The notes under the pieces are model-generated. The model saw only the letters and a program-made list of their open reading frames with translations, did no database searches and had not been told where the DNA came from. This document shows positions 1-5,107 of a stretch of DNA of 14,855 bases, piece by piece; the first letter of the stretch is position 1; every line of letters begins with the position of its first letter. The position numbers were made by a program, and so were the translations under genes. The stretch spans positions 1 through 14,855 of the forward strand of contig PKYZ01000146.1 of assembly GCA_003132865.1 (NCBI GenBank), read 5' to 3'. The DNA is from Bryobacterales bacterium. GTDB taxonomy: Bacteria > Acidobacteriota > Terriglobia > Bryobacterales > Bryobacteraceae.

Positions 1-2
1 CG

Positions 3-248
3 GAGTTGGACGCGCTGGCGGCCGAGACGGTGGACGAGGACGACCTGCGGACGGCGCTCCAGTCGTTCGACCCGGTGTGGCAATCGCTGAACACGGCGGA
101 GCAGACCCGGCTCATCCGGACGGTGATAGACAGCATCGGTTACGACGGGCGGACTGGCCGGATCGCGGTGACGTTTCGGGCGGCCGGGTTCAAGGCGATC
201 TGCGCGGCGGCGGGGCAGGAGGCAGCGGGACAGGAGGCGGGGAGATGA
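3..248 (+). CDS. Serine recombinase (large resolvase family), C-terminal end only
   Basis: Partial gene: the frame is open to the left edge and only the last 81 residues are seen. The stretch FDPVWQSLNTAEQTRLIRTV followed by IDSIGYDG and IAVTFRAAGF is the characteristic tail of large serine recombinases, where a helical coiled segment is followed by a short beta strand that closes the C-terminal domain. The catalytic serine domain, recombinase domain and zinc ribbon would lie upstream, outside the window. Enzymes of this family cut and rejoin DNA at att or res sites and commonly move phages, integrative elements or resistance cassettes. The stop codon overlaps the next start by ATGA, so the two genes are probably translationally coupled. 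The low-complexity end, an AAGQE motif repeated twice, is typical of loosely constrained tails. Family recognition is from the tail motif only; whether the enzyme is intact cannot be judged. Confidence 0.85.
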   Translation, partial: ELDALAAETVDEDDLRTALQSFDPVWQSLNTAEQTRLIRTVIDSIGYDGRTGRIAVTFRAAGFKAICAAAGQEAAGQEAGR

Positions 249-676
249 AAGCGAACGCGAGACCGAACGGGCTGGCGCTCGAATGGACGTTGGAATTGCG
301 GGGCAAGAGGGCGGCGCGGGGCGGAGAGGCGGGCACCGAGGGCGCCGGTGCTGCCGCGTGTGCGCAGGCCGGCAAGCTGCCCAGGGTCACGCGGCTGATG
401 GCGCTCGCCATCAAGTTCCAGGGCATGGTGGATAGCGGAGAGGTCCGCGATTACGCCGATCTGGCCCGGCTGGGGTACGTGACGCGCGCCCGGATTACGC
501 AACTGATGAACCTATTGAATTTGGCGCCGGACATCCAGGAAGCGATACTGCTCGTGCCGGCCACGATTAAGGGGCGGGACGCGGTCTCGGAGCGGGGTCT
601 GCGCAAACTGACTGCGGTCGTCCGCTGGGGGCGTCAGCGAACGATGTGGCGAGAACAACGTTCTCGACAAGCGTAG
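245..676 (+). CDS. Small helical recombinase-associated protein (unknown function)
   Basis: A 143-residue protein starting at ATG 245, which overlaps the recombinase stop. The same frame is open further upstream, but that part is only a shadow of the recombinase. The N-terminal 50 residues are basic and low in complexity. The conserved block lies at about residues 51-105 and contains RDYADLARLGYVTRARITQL followed by NLLNLAPDIQEAIL. It resembles a helix-turn-helix of the KorB/ParB type (a helix, then LARLGYVTRARITQLMNLL as turn and recognition helix), so DNA binding is plausible. Small proteins with this block are familiar to me directly after serine recombinase genes in Planctomycetota and related phyla, which suggests a directionality or accessory factor; that role is inference. 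The C-terminus (WGRQRTMWREQRSRQA) looks drifted. Recognition of the block is fairly sure; function is unknown. Confidence 0.7.
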   Translation: MKANARPNGLALEWTLELRGKRAARGGEAGTEGAGAAACAQAGKLPRVTRLMALAIKFQGMVDSGEVRDYADLARLGYVTRARITQLMNLLNLAPDIQEAILLVPATIKGRDAVSERGLRKLTAVVRWGRQRTMWREQRSRQA

Positions 677-727
677 ATTGGCGAAACGCGATTGTCACCA
701 TCGCAATCCCGTTCGGTCATGCCAGAC

Positions 728-779
728 ACTCCGCACGACGCCGGCATGGCCATTGGCATTACAGCCCACATCTGGAGCG
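728..779 (+). pseudogene. Degenerate transposase C-terminal remnant, copy 1
   Basis: The translated stretch TPHDAGMAIGITAHIWS matches the tail pattern TPAM-x-AGITDHVWS seen at the end of DDE transposases of the IS1-like kind. The 33 bases 746-778 align without gaps to 834-866 with 24 identities by hand count. Nothing else of the transposase is recognisable. It sits about 90 bp upstream of the next remnant on the same strand, so it is either a diverged partial duplication or the tail of a separate insertion. Confidence 0.45.
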
Positions 780-815
780 GCGGAACTGGAAGCGGCATAA
801 GACTTAACTGTCGGC

Positions 816-887
816 TTGCGCGTTACTCCCGCGATGGAGGCCGGGATTACGGACCACGTCTGGAGCTTGAAAGACCTACTGGCGTAG
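816..887 (+). pseudogene. Transposase C-terminal remnant, copy 2
   Basis: Reads LRVTPAMEAGITDHVWSLKD then LLA and a TAG stop at 885-887. This is the well-known tail of DDE transposases with the form RIHKTLRVTPAMAAG-(I/V)-TDHVW. Just upstream, at about 795, cataagact could be the HKT of that motif, separated by a short out-of-frame insertion. No catalytic DDE residues are visible, so this is only the last 23 codons. It overlaps, on the opposite strand, the 3' end of the membrane-protein gene, so the insertion or its decay probably reshaped that gene's end. A second remnant with the same motif lies near 7063. Confidence 0.7.
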
Positions 888-1341
888 TGGTTACTTTGGC
901 CTTGTCGCCTTCAAATTCGATAATGACGTTCGTTGTTGGATCTAACGGGTAGATGATGCTGTGCCCTGTGCCCACTTTGATTTCCAGATTCGTTGCCGCC
1001 TTATTCCTAGGGTGCCTATTAAGAACAGGGGCAAGCATTATGACTCCGCCCACGACCAGAGAAATCTGAAGAACCGCCAACACGCGAAGCGAACCTGTAT
1101 AGATATCAAAGCTCTTATCGACGCTCAGGAGGCTCACGCCGCGCATGAGAAACAGAAGACCTAGGGCGGTCGAAAGCCCAAATACGCCCACAACACACCA
1201 CAGCATCAAGGAGGAAATGGCTCCAGGCGAATTAAAGGATAGCCCGACAATAAACGCTATGCCAGCCAATGATAGAGTCAAGAACTGTTTGGTGAGATCA
1301 AAGCCAAGTTCCGCAGCTTTCTTTTCACAATCTTCAGCCAT
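847..1341 (-). CDS. Three-helix membrane protein, unknown function
   Basis: A 164-residue protein with a strong ribosome site: on the minus strand AGGAGG lies 4-5 bases before ATG 1341, which fixes the start. After a short charged N-terminus (MAEDCEKKAAELGF) come three hydrophobic segments at about residues 19-36, 43-66 and 88-107. A 55-residue soluble tail follows, with a short beta-rich stretch (HSIIYPLDPTTNVIIEFEGD). No signal peptide cleavage motif is seen; the protein is probably anchored in the inner membrane. I do not recognise a family. It lies 28 bp downstream of the histone-fold-like gene on the same strand, so the two probably form an operon. The last 12 or so residues (TPVGLSSSRRGP) are read antisense to the transposase tail remnant, so the native C-terminus may have been replaced. 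A tandem ATTTTACT pair sits in the spacer. Confidence 0.65.
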   Translation of the reverse strand: MAEDCEKKAAELGFDLTKQFLTLSLAGIAFIVGLSFNSPGAISSLMLWCVVGVFGLSTALGLLFLMRGVSLLSVDKSFDIYTGSLRVLAVLQISLVVGGVIMLAPVLNRHPRNKAATNLEIKVGTGHSIIYPLDPTTNVIIEFEGDKAKVTTTPVGLSSSRRGP

Positions 1342-1345
1342 ATCG

Positions 1346-1352
1346 CCTCCTC
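1346..1352 (-). promoter_or_regulatory. Strong ribosome binding site of the membrane-protein gene
   Basis: Reading on the minus strand, GAGGAGG stands immediately before GCGAT-ATG. It is a near-perfect anti-16S complement at good spacing and decides the start at 1341. Confidence 0.7.
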
Positions 1353-1369
1353 TGCCATTTTACTCTATT

Positions 1370-1696
1370 TTACTTACAAAACGGCCACACTTTGCAAAGC
1401 CGGAGCTTCAACGCGGCCTGAACATCCTCAACCGTGATAATCTTCCGGCCATCCATACACGCGTACCTGGCCGCGTCTCCCACCAGATCTTCGATGCTCT
1501 GTAGAGCATCCGGTAGCCCCTTTCGGAGCGCCGGAGACTTTTTGGCCTCAAGCTCCGTCAAAATCGGCTCATTGTTACTTGCCAGCGTTTGCAGGAAGTC
1601 AACGATGTTGTTATCGAAGCCGGTCATGTCGTTGCGCCGGTATTCAATCTCTATTTTGTTCTTCAGAAGATCTCGAAACTCTTTGGTTTCAAACAT
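1370..1696 (-). CDS. Small helical protein with histone-fold-like C-terminus
   Basis: A 108-residue protein with no signal peptide or membrane segment. The N-terminal half is a charged helix-rich region (KEFRDLLKNKIEIEYRRNDM). The C-terminal half reads DALQSIEDLVGDAARYACMD then GRKIITVEDVQAALKLRLCK and WPFCK. The pattern of a long helix, a short loop with basic residues, a strand-like II, then TVEDVQAAL is what the second and third helices of histone-fold proteins look like (R-x-I-T-x-ED-V-x-x-AL). I recall unnamed bacterial proteins ending in a similar KVWPFC motif, but I cannot name a family. If the fold call is right it may dimerise or bind DNA. The two cysteines (about residues 100 and 107) and the aromatic tail are odd and could be a metal or disulfide site. 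It is the first gene of a probable two-gene operon with the membrane protein. The ribosome site is weak. Confidence 0.6.
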   Translation of the reverse strand: MFETKEFRDLLKNKIEIEYRRNDMTGFDNNIVDFLQTLASNNEPILTELEAKKSPALRKGLPDALQSIEDLVGDAARYACMDGRKIITVEDVQAALKLRLCKVWPFCK

Positions 1697-1830
1697 ACGG
1701 TTGAGCCTACCACAAACGGATCTGGCAGGGACACTGGGTACTGCCTCGCCAACCCCTGGCGACGTTTTTCAACGCAACTTTGAGACACTACCCGGCGACT
1801 GCTCACTAGGTATAGGCGGCAAGGGCAACT

Positions 1831-1956
1831 ATGGGACCGAATTGGGAAGAGCGCGAACCTGACCAGTACATCGTCCATAAGGATTTCGTCGCCCGCTGCA
1901 ATAATCCCGTGACCGACCTTGAGCGCTCCCCCATGGTGCACTCCGCGCGCCCCTGA
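1831..1956 (+). CDS. Possible small protein, 41 residues, unknown
   Basis: Starts at ATG 1831 behind an AAGGG at 1821-1825, with an acceptable spacing of about 5 bases, and ends at TGA 1954-1956. The translation begins MGPNWEEREPDQYIVHKDFV and continues ARCNNPVTDLERSPMVHS; it is balanced, charged and free of low complexity, which is more gene-like than other frames in this spacer. It could equally be a fragment of a decayed larger gene. No family is recognised, and there is no nearby partner on the same strand closer than 290 bp. Confidence 0.3.
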   Translation: MGPNWEEREPDQYIVHKDFVARCNNPVTDLERSPMVHSARP

Positions 1957-2213
1957 CGCCGGCAGGCAAGTGCATCGTCAAGTTGAAGTTGAAGACCGTC
2001 AACACCTTGCTGCGACTGCCAAACAAACGAGGATCTGACCATTTCGCCAGGGCCGTCGCCACGCAATAGGGAGTCCCAGCTTCAAGAATCGAATGATGCC
2101 TCTAACGCCAGAATCGGAGCCTTTCTCCTCTACGGACCGCCGAAGATAGTATCGTCTTAGATGTCACAGAACCGTTGAAAACATAGCTACTGGCTTATAA
2201 GAAGCGCTTTGGT

Positions 2214-2219
2214 TATAAT
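2214..2219 (+). promoter_or_regulatory. -10 promoter element of the HTH/sigma operon
   Basis: A perfect TATAAT lies 25 bp before the ATG at 2244, predicting a transcript starting near 2226 and a very short leader. The matching -35 region (around 2191-2196, TGGCTT) is weak, so an activator may be needed. The bracketing sequence is A+T-rich against a G+C-rich background. Confidence 0.5.
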
Positions 2220-2243
2220 GAAAGATCGCATTGGCGAGGTCTT

Positions 2244-2459
2244 ATGAGTCAGAGCAAGCTCGAATCTGTTAGTTCCAGTGCCAGACGCATCGGTATCTCA
2301 GTCGGCAGGTTCTACGATCTGGTACGTAACAGGATTTTACCGCCCGGCGTAGTGGTCCGTCTCGGCCGGCAGATCCGGATTCATCCTGGGCGTCTCGATC
2401 AATTCATAGAGGGCGGCGGCAAGGCTCTGCCGGGCGGATGGCGCCGGGAAGCCCGATGA
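2244..2459 (+). CDS. Small helix-turn-helix (excisionase/MerR-like) protein
   Basis: A 71-residue basic protein. The core ARRIGISVGRFYDLVRNRIL then PPGVVVRLGRQIRIHPGRLD and QFIEGG matches the HTH_17 / excisionase pattern: a helix and turn that choose a DNA site, a PPG-x-V-R-L-G-R wing, and a final helix starting near residue 52. Such proteins bind att-flanking or promoter DNA and act as excision factors or regulators. The start is ATG 2244, with GAGG four bases upstream and a perfect -10 box before it. Its stop overlaps the next start (ATGA at 2456-2459), the first of two such overlaps in the trio, so the three proteins are probably made together. It differs clearly from the second HTH gene at 4761. 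The role as regulator or excisionase of this element is inference. Confidence 0.7.
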   Translation: MSQSKLESVSSSARRIGISVGRFYDLVRNRILPPGVVVRLGRQIRIHPGRLDQFIEGGGKALPGGWRREAR

Positions 2460-2833
2460 AGACGCCCGCCACGCTGCATTATGGCAGTCTCTCGCCCGCG
2501 AGGAAGCGTCTCATAGATGTCTTGCGCGGATTGCAGTTCGGCAGAGTCGAGAATCTGTTGATAGCTGCGGGCGAGCCACAGTTCGATGACCCGCCAACCA
2601 TAGTCCGGACTATAAAGCTGCCTGCCGAAGCGGGGACTGCCGGACCATGCCCACCGGACTTCGCTCTAAAGCAACCGATGTTGGATCTGCTTCGGTGCTT
2701 CGACAGCTACCAAACCGGCGTGGTCCGCCGGTTAGAGTGCCGGTTCGGCCAACCTTGCCTGGTCGAGATCGTGGCGGGTGGTGTGGATGTCGGTCGCATC
2801 CCGGAGCGGGCCACGCTGCGGAGAACAACATGA
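2456..2833 (+). CDS. Conserved-looking unknown protein between HTH and sigma factor genes
   Basis: A 125-residue protein. I chose ATG 2456, which overlaps the upstream stop as ATGA; an in-frame ATG 18 bases earlier (2438) lies inside the HTH gene and is less likely. The N-terminal half contains ARKRLIDVLRGLQFGRVENL then LIAAGEPQFDDPPTIVRTIK. This block (L-x-x-LQFGR-(I/V)-E-x-L-x-I-x-x-GEP) resembles short proteins I associate with bacterial mobile elements, but I cannot name a family. The C-terminal part (LKQPMLDLLRCFDSYQTGVV and so on) ends in a basic tail. No membrane segment or signal peptide is present. It is translationally coupled to both neighbours, so it probably works with the sigma factor or HTH protein, for example as a co-regulator; that is inference. 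Confidence 0.55.
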   Translation: MKTPATLHYGSLSPARKRLIDVLRGLQFGRVENLLIAAGEPQFDDPPTIVRTIKLPAEAGTAGPCPPDFALKQPMLDLLRCFDSYQTGVVRRLECRFGQPCLVEIVAGGVDVGRIPERATLRRTT

Positions 2834-3456
2834 GCCCGGCAGCAGAACTGATTTGGCTCGATCCGGGCGTGTGGCGAACGATCTGTTCAAAGGCTCGCGG
2901 TCTGGTCGGCTCCTACGGCTTCACTTCCGCCGATTGCGATGACCTCCAGCAAGAGGCTGCGCTCGATCTCCACCTGCGTCGTAGATTCTACGATCCAGCC
3001 CGCTCCGGCCGCCGCACCTTTGTCCAACGGGTGGTCAGCAATCGTTTTGCAAACCTGATCGCGGAACGGCGGGCCGGTCGCCGGGACTACCGCGCCTGCC
3101 TGCGCTCCCTTGACGAGCCGGACGGTCAGGATGGACTCAGGCGATTCGGGGAGACGCTGTCTGCGGACGACTATGAATCGCAGATGGGGCGGCGCTCAAT
3201 GCTGTGGGCTCAGCACGCGGAACTGCGAGCCGACGTTCAGAGAGTCATCGCATTGCTGCCCCCGGACTTGGCGGCCGTCGCCGGGCTGCTCATGTCGGTG
3301 GGCGCCGTTGAAGTGGCGCGGCGGTTGAATCTGTCTCGGGCCACGGTGTACCGGAGGATCGGCGGTATCCGCGAAGTGTTTCACGCAGCCGGCCTCGAAG
3401 GCTACCTCGGGCAGTTTCAACCAACGTGCTCGGCGCCCCGGTTTCGACCGTTTTAG
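2830..3456 (+). CDS. ECF-like sigma-70 family RNA polymerase sigma factor
   Basis: A 208-residue protein starting at ATG 2830, overlapping the preceding stop. The long open frame upstream is a shadow. Residues about 14-88 look like sigma region 2: SADCDDLQQEAALDL precedes RRTFVQRVVSNRFANLIAER, the -10-recognising helix in which an aromatic residue and several arginines face DNA. Residues about 137-187 form region 4 (LPPDLAAVAGLL, then VEVARRLNLSRATVYRRIGG), a helix-turn-helix for the -35 element. Region 3 is absent, as in ECF factors. The very arginine-rich region 2 end (ERRAGRRDYR) is typical of the divergent sigma-like proteins found in mobile elements of Planctomycetota and Acidobacteriota. 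No anti-sigma gene is adjacent; the small HTH and unknown proteins upstream could fill that role. It probably directs transcription of element genes, but its target promoters are not evident here. Confidence 0.8.
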   Translation: MSPAAELIWLDPGVWRTICSKARGLVGSYGFTSADCDDLQQEAALDLHLRRRFYDPARSGRRTFVQRVVSNRFANLIAERRAGRRDYRACLRSLDEPDGQDGLRRFGETLSADDYESQMGRRSMLWAQHAELRADVQRVIALLPPDLAAVAGLLMSVGAVEVARRLNLSRATVYRRIGGIREVFHAAGLEGYLGQFQPTCSAPRFRPF

Positions 3457-3489
3457 ATTCTAAGATGGGCGCGGGAGGCCGGGTGAAGT

Positions 3490-4081
3490 TCATTTCAGCA
3501 CCTCCTTCCGCGCCGCATTCCGCCCGGCCATCCCCCTCAGAACCGGGTCGTAGAAGAAAATCCGACCGGGCGCTCCTCCGGTTTGCCCGCCGTCGTAGAT
3601 TCTAAGATGACCGGAGTCGAGGAGGTCGTGGAGGGCGGATTGGTCGAGGACCAAGACGTCGCAAATCGGGGCGGCGGTGGCCTCGTTTGCATGACGCGCC
3701 CTGCGCGTCCACCTGGCGGTCAGGAACAGCCCGCGCTTAGGCACTACGGCAGCGGTTGAGTAAGAATAGTAGGACAGCGAGTCATAGAGCCGCCAAACCG
3801 GCCAACGTCGCGCCACACGCGCCCCGTGTTGCGCACGCCAGGCCCATGGCGAGGAATAGGGCCACCCCGGCGAAGACGCCGTCACGGCCAAATACGGCCA
3901 ATAACAATAGAAACCGGGGAGCGCGCCAGCCACCGGCGGCCTTGTTCCTGAACCAGCTAAAGACCGCTCGCCCCGGCACCTCGAAGCAGCGACCCGCAGC
4001 CGTGTTTGCGCCGACGTTGTCACGGGAATACCGGCTCGGTAGCGTGGCGTTGTTAAAGAATCCGATAAAGTTAAAAGCGTC
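3490..4081 (-). pseudogene. Broken membrane-anchored Mrr-like restriction endonuclease gene
   Basis: Two minus-strand frames together resemble one gene. The upstream frame (about 4081 to 3782) reads TDAFNFIGFFNNATLPSRYS, then AVFSWFRNKAAGG, and then hydrophobic helices LLLLAVFGRDGVFAGVALFL. It hits a TGA at 3784-3782, after which the same frame still reads hydrophobic LAVLLFLLNRC. The downstream frame (about 3765 to 3490) reads RGLFLTARWTRRARHANEAT then ICDVLVLDQSALHDLLDSGH. That matches the end of the Mrr-type nuclease domain, where GLxVT-x-x-FT-x-xA is followed by a strand and a (I/L)D-x-x-xLxxLL helix. The catalytic core D-(E/Q)-x-K is missing, so there is an internal deletion plus a stop and a frameshift. 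No ATG, GTG or TTG start is seen for the first part. It lies directly downstream of the XRE regulator gene, with the frame beginning at its stop, as in small restriction operons. The family call rests on the tail motif. Confidence 0.5.
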
Positions 4082-4083
4082 AG

Positions 4084-4698
4084 TTAGAAGGTGATGTCTT
4101 CGACGGTGACCGTGCGCGAAAGCCCATCCGTTAGGATGGCAGTGATCACGGCCAGCCTCTCCGGATCGCCCGGTTGGGAATGCTCGTATCGTCGCAGAGA
4201 TTTCGGGTTGAGGGCCGCGGGGCGCCTGGGATGCCGATTAACACTATCGACCAGACCGGCCTGAGTCATCCGCGCTTCTCTCCGCAGCTCCTTCAATCGA
4301 GGGCCATTCACTTTTGGGGAACCTGGCCGTCCGGGGCCGGGCTTGTTCGGCCGGGCTTCCAGCAACAAGCTGATTGCATACTCCAGGTCTAGCGGGCGTG
4401 GTTGACACCTGCGGGGCTGATCATCGCTCTCAATAACCATCCCCGAACAGGCTTCGATGACGTTGCTGACTTGCTGCCCTATCCATCGCCGGTGAGCTTC
4501 CATAGTCTTGTCAGACAGCACCCGCTCCCGTTCTCTGGCGCAGGCTACCACATCGCGCGTGGTGTGAGTATCAGACGACCTGAAATAGTCATCTAATGCG
4601 GAGTCCACTTTGGCAAATGCTCTATCGAACTCTGCGCGTGAGACCACGTGTTGCTTGCCATCACCACTTCGGACGACGATATCGGTTTCTCCTGGCAT
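4084..4698 (-). CDS. XRE-like helix-turn-helix regulator with long N-terminal helical region
   Basis: A 204-residue protein. Residues 1-115 are charged and helical (EFDRAFAKVDSALDDYFRSS, then ARERERVLSDKTMEAHRRWI) and of unknown role, perhaps dimerisation. A glycine/proline-rich linker at about 118-132 (NKPGPGRPGSPKVNG) joins a C-terminal HTH at about 134-190: RLKELRREARMTQAGLVDSV, then PKSLRRYEHSQPGDPERLAV. This has the classical XRE signature (L-x-x-LR-x-x-x-MTQ-x-x-L, then S-LRRYE). It is preceded by a good minus-strand promoter and an AGAAAGGGG ribosome site. It is divergent from the AlpA-like gene across a 62-bp region, a layout typical of a phage-like switch, so it may repress that neighbour. 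The broken Mrr-like gene follows immediately, so it may also have controlled a restriction module. Placement of the HTH at the C-terminus is less common. Confidence 0.65.
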   Translation of the reverse strand: MPGETDIVVRSGDGKQHVVSRAEFDRAFAKVDSALDDYFRSSDTHTTRDVVACARERERVLSDKTMEAHRRWIGQQVSNVIEACSGMVIESDDQPRRCQPRPLDLEYAISLLLEARPNKPGPGRPGSPKVNGPRLKELRREARMTQAGLVDSVNRHPRRPAALNPKSLRRYEHSQPGDPERLAVITAILTDGLSRTVTVEDITF

Positions 4699-4728
4699 AA
4701 ATAACTGTCCCCTTTCTGTCTCTTACGT

Positions 4729-4758
4729 ATTTTACTCTAGTGTGAGATTCTATAACAA
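4729..4758 (-). promoter_or_regulatory. Promoter of the XRE regulator gene
   Basis: On the minus strand TTGTTA (4758-4753) and TAAAAT (4734-4729) are 18 bp apart, a good sigma-70 fit. The -35 box overlaps TATAAC at 4751-4756 on the plus strand, which could be a -10 box for the opposite gene. The two directions may therefore compete. The 11-mer ATTTTACTCTA over the -10 recurs at 1357-1367. Confidence 0.5.
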
Positions 4759-4760
4759 GA

Positions 4761-4988
4761 ATGCAGAAAACTCTTAGCTCATTAGCATACACTACGCCAC
4801 CGCCGCGCTTCGTCACCGAAGCGGACTTGGAGGAAATCACCGGCGTCAAGAAGCGAACGTGGCAAAAGCACCGGCTGTTCGGACGTGGGCCGAGGTTTTA
4901 CAAAATAGGCGGCGCCGTGCGATACAACCTCGCCGAGGTATTGGAATGGATCGAGTCAAACGCGGTTGGCGGCAAGATCGCCCACTGA
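4761..4988 (+). CDS. AlpA/excisionase-like helix-turn-helix protein
   Basis: A 75-residue protein. After an 15-residue lead (MQKTLSSLAYTTPPP) comes the HTH_17 pattern RFVTEADLEEITGVKKRTWQ, then KHRLFGRGPRFYKIGGAVRY and NLAEVLEWIES. That is: a helix, turn and recognition helix (about 19-37), a short wing with the GxGP-x-F-x-K-(I/L)-GGAVRY signature, and a final helix at about 56-65. Family members include AlpA and phage excisionases, which bind att or promoter DNA. There is no clear ribosome site before ATG 4761 and the TATAAC box lies just 5 bases upstream, so either the start or the promoter assignment is uncertain. It is followed by the SF3 helicase gene, the usual order in P4-like satellites and integrative elements (HTH then helicase). 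Divergence from the XRE gene suggests a control switch. Confidence 0.75.
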   Translation: MQKTLSSLAYTTPPPRFVTEADLEEITGVKKRTWQKHRLFGRGPRFYKIGGAVRYNLAEVLEWIESNAVGGKIAH

Positions 4989-5107
4989 CGGGTTGCCTCT
5001 AATCTTCGTTACGCAAAGCTGACGGCGATTCGAAACTGCGAACACAGAAGCAGCGGGTTCTGTCTGATTGAGACCCGTGACGTGAGGCGCTTTGAAAGGC
5101 CCATCTG

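Larger units (their letters stand above)
1697..2243. other. Gene-poor spacer, 547 bp
   Basis: No long convincing gene is seen here; frames over 60 codons on the minus strand lack family features and read as shadows. The one coding-like piece is a 41-codon frame at 1831-1956. The right end carries the promoter of the sigma-factor operon. No clear hairpin terminator was found. Confidence 0.5.

Noticed and set aside
3756..4094. Plus-strand 112-codon frame rich in Arg, Ala and Asn
   Set aside because: Low-complexity basic composition; the minus strand holds the recognisable hydrophobic and Mrr-like segments.
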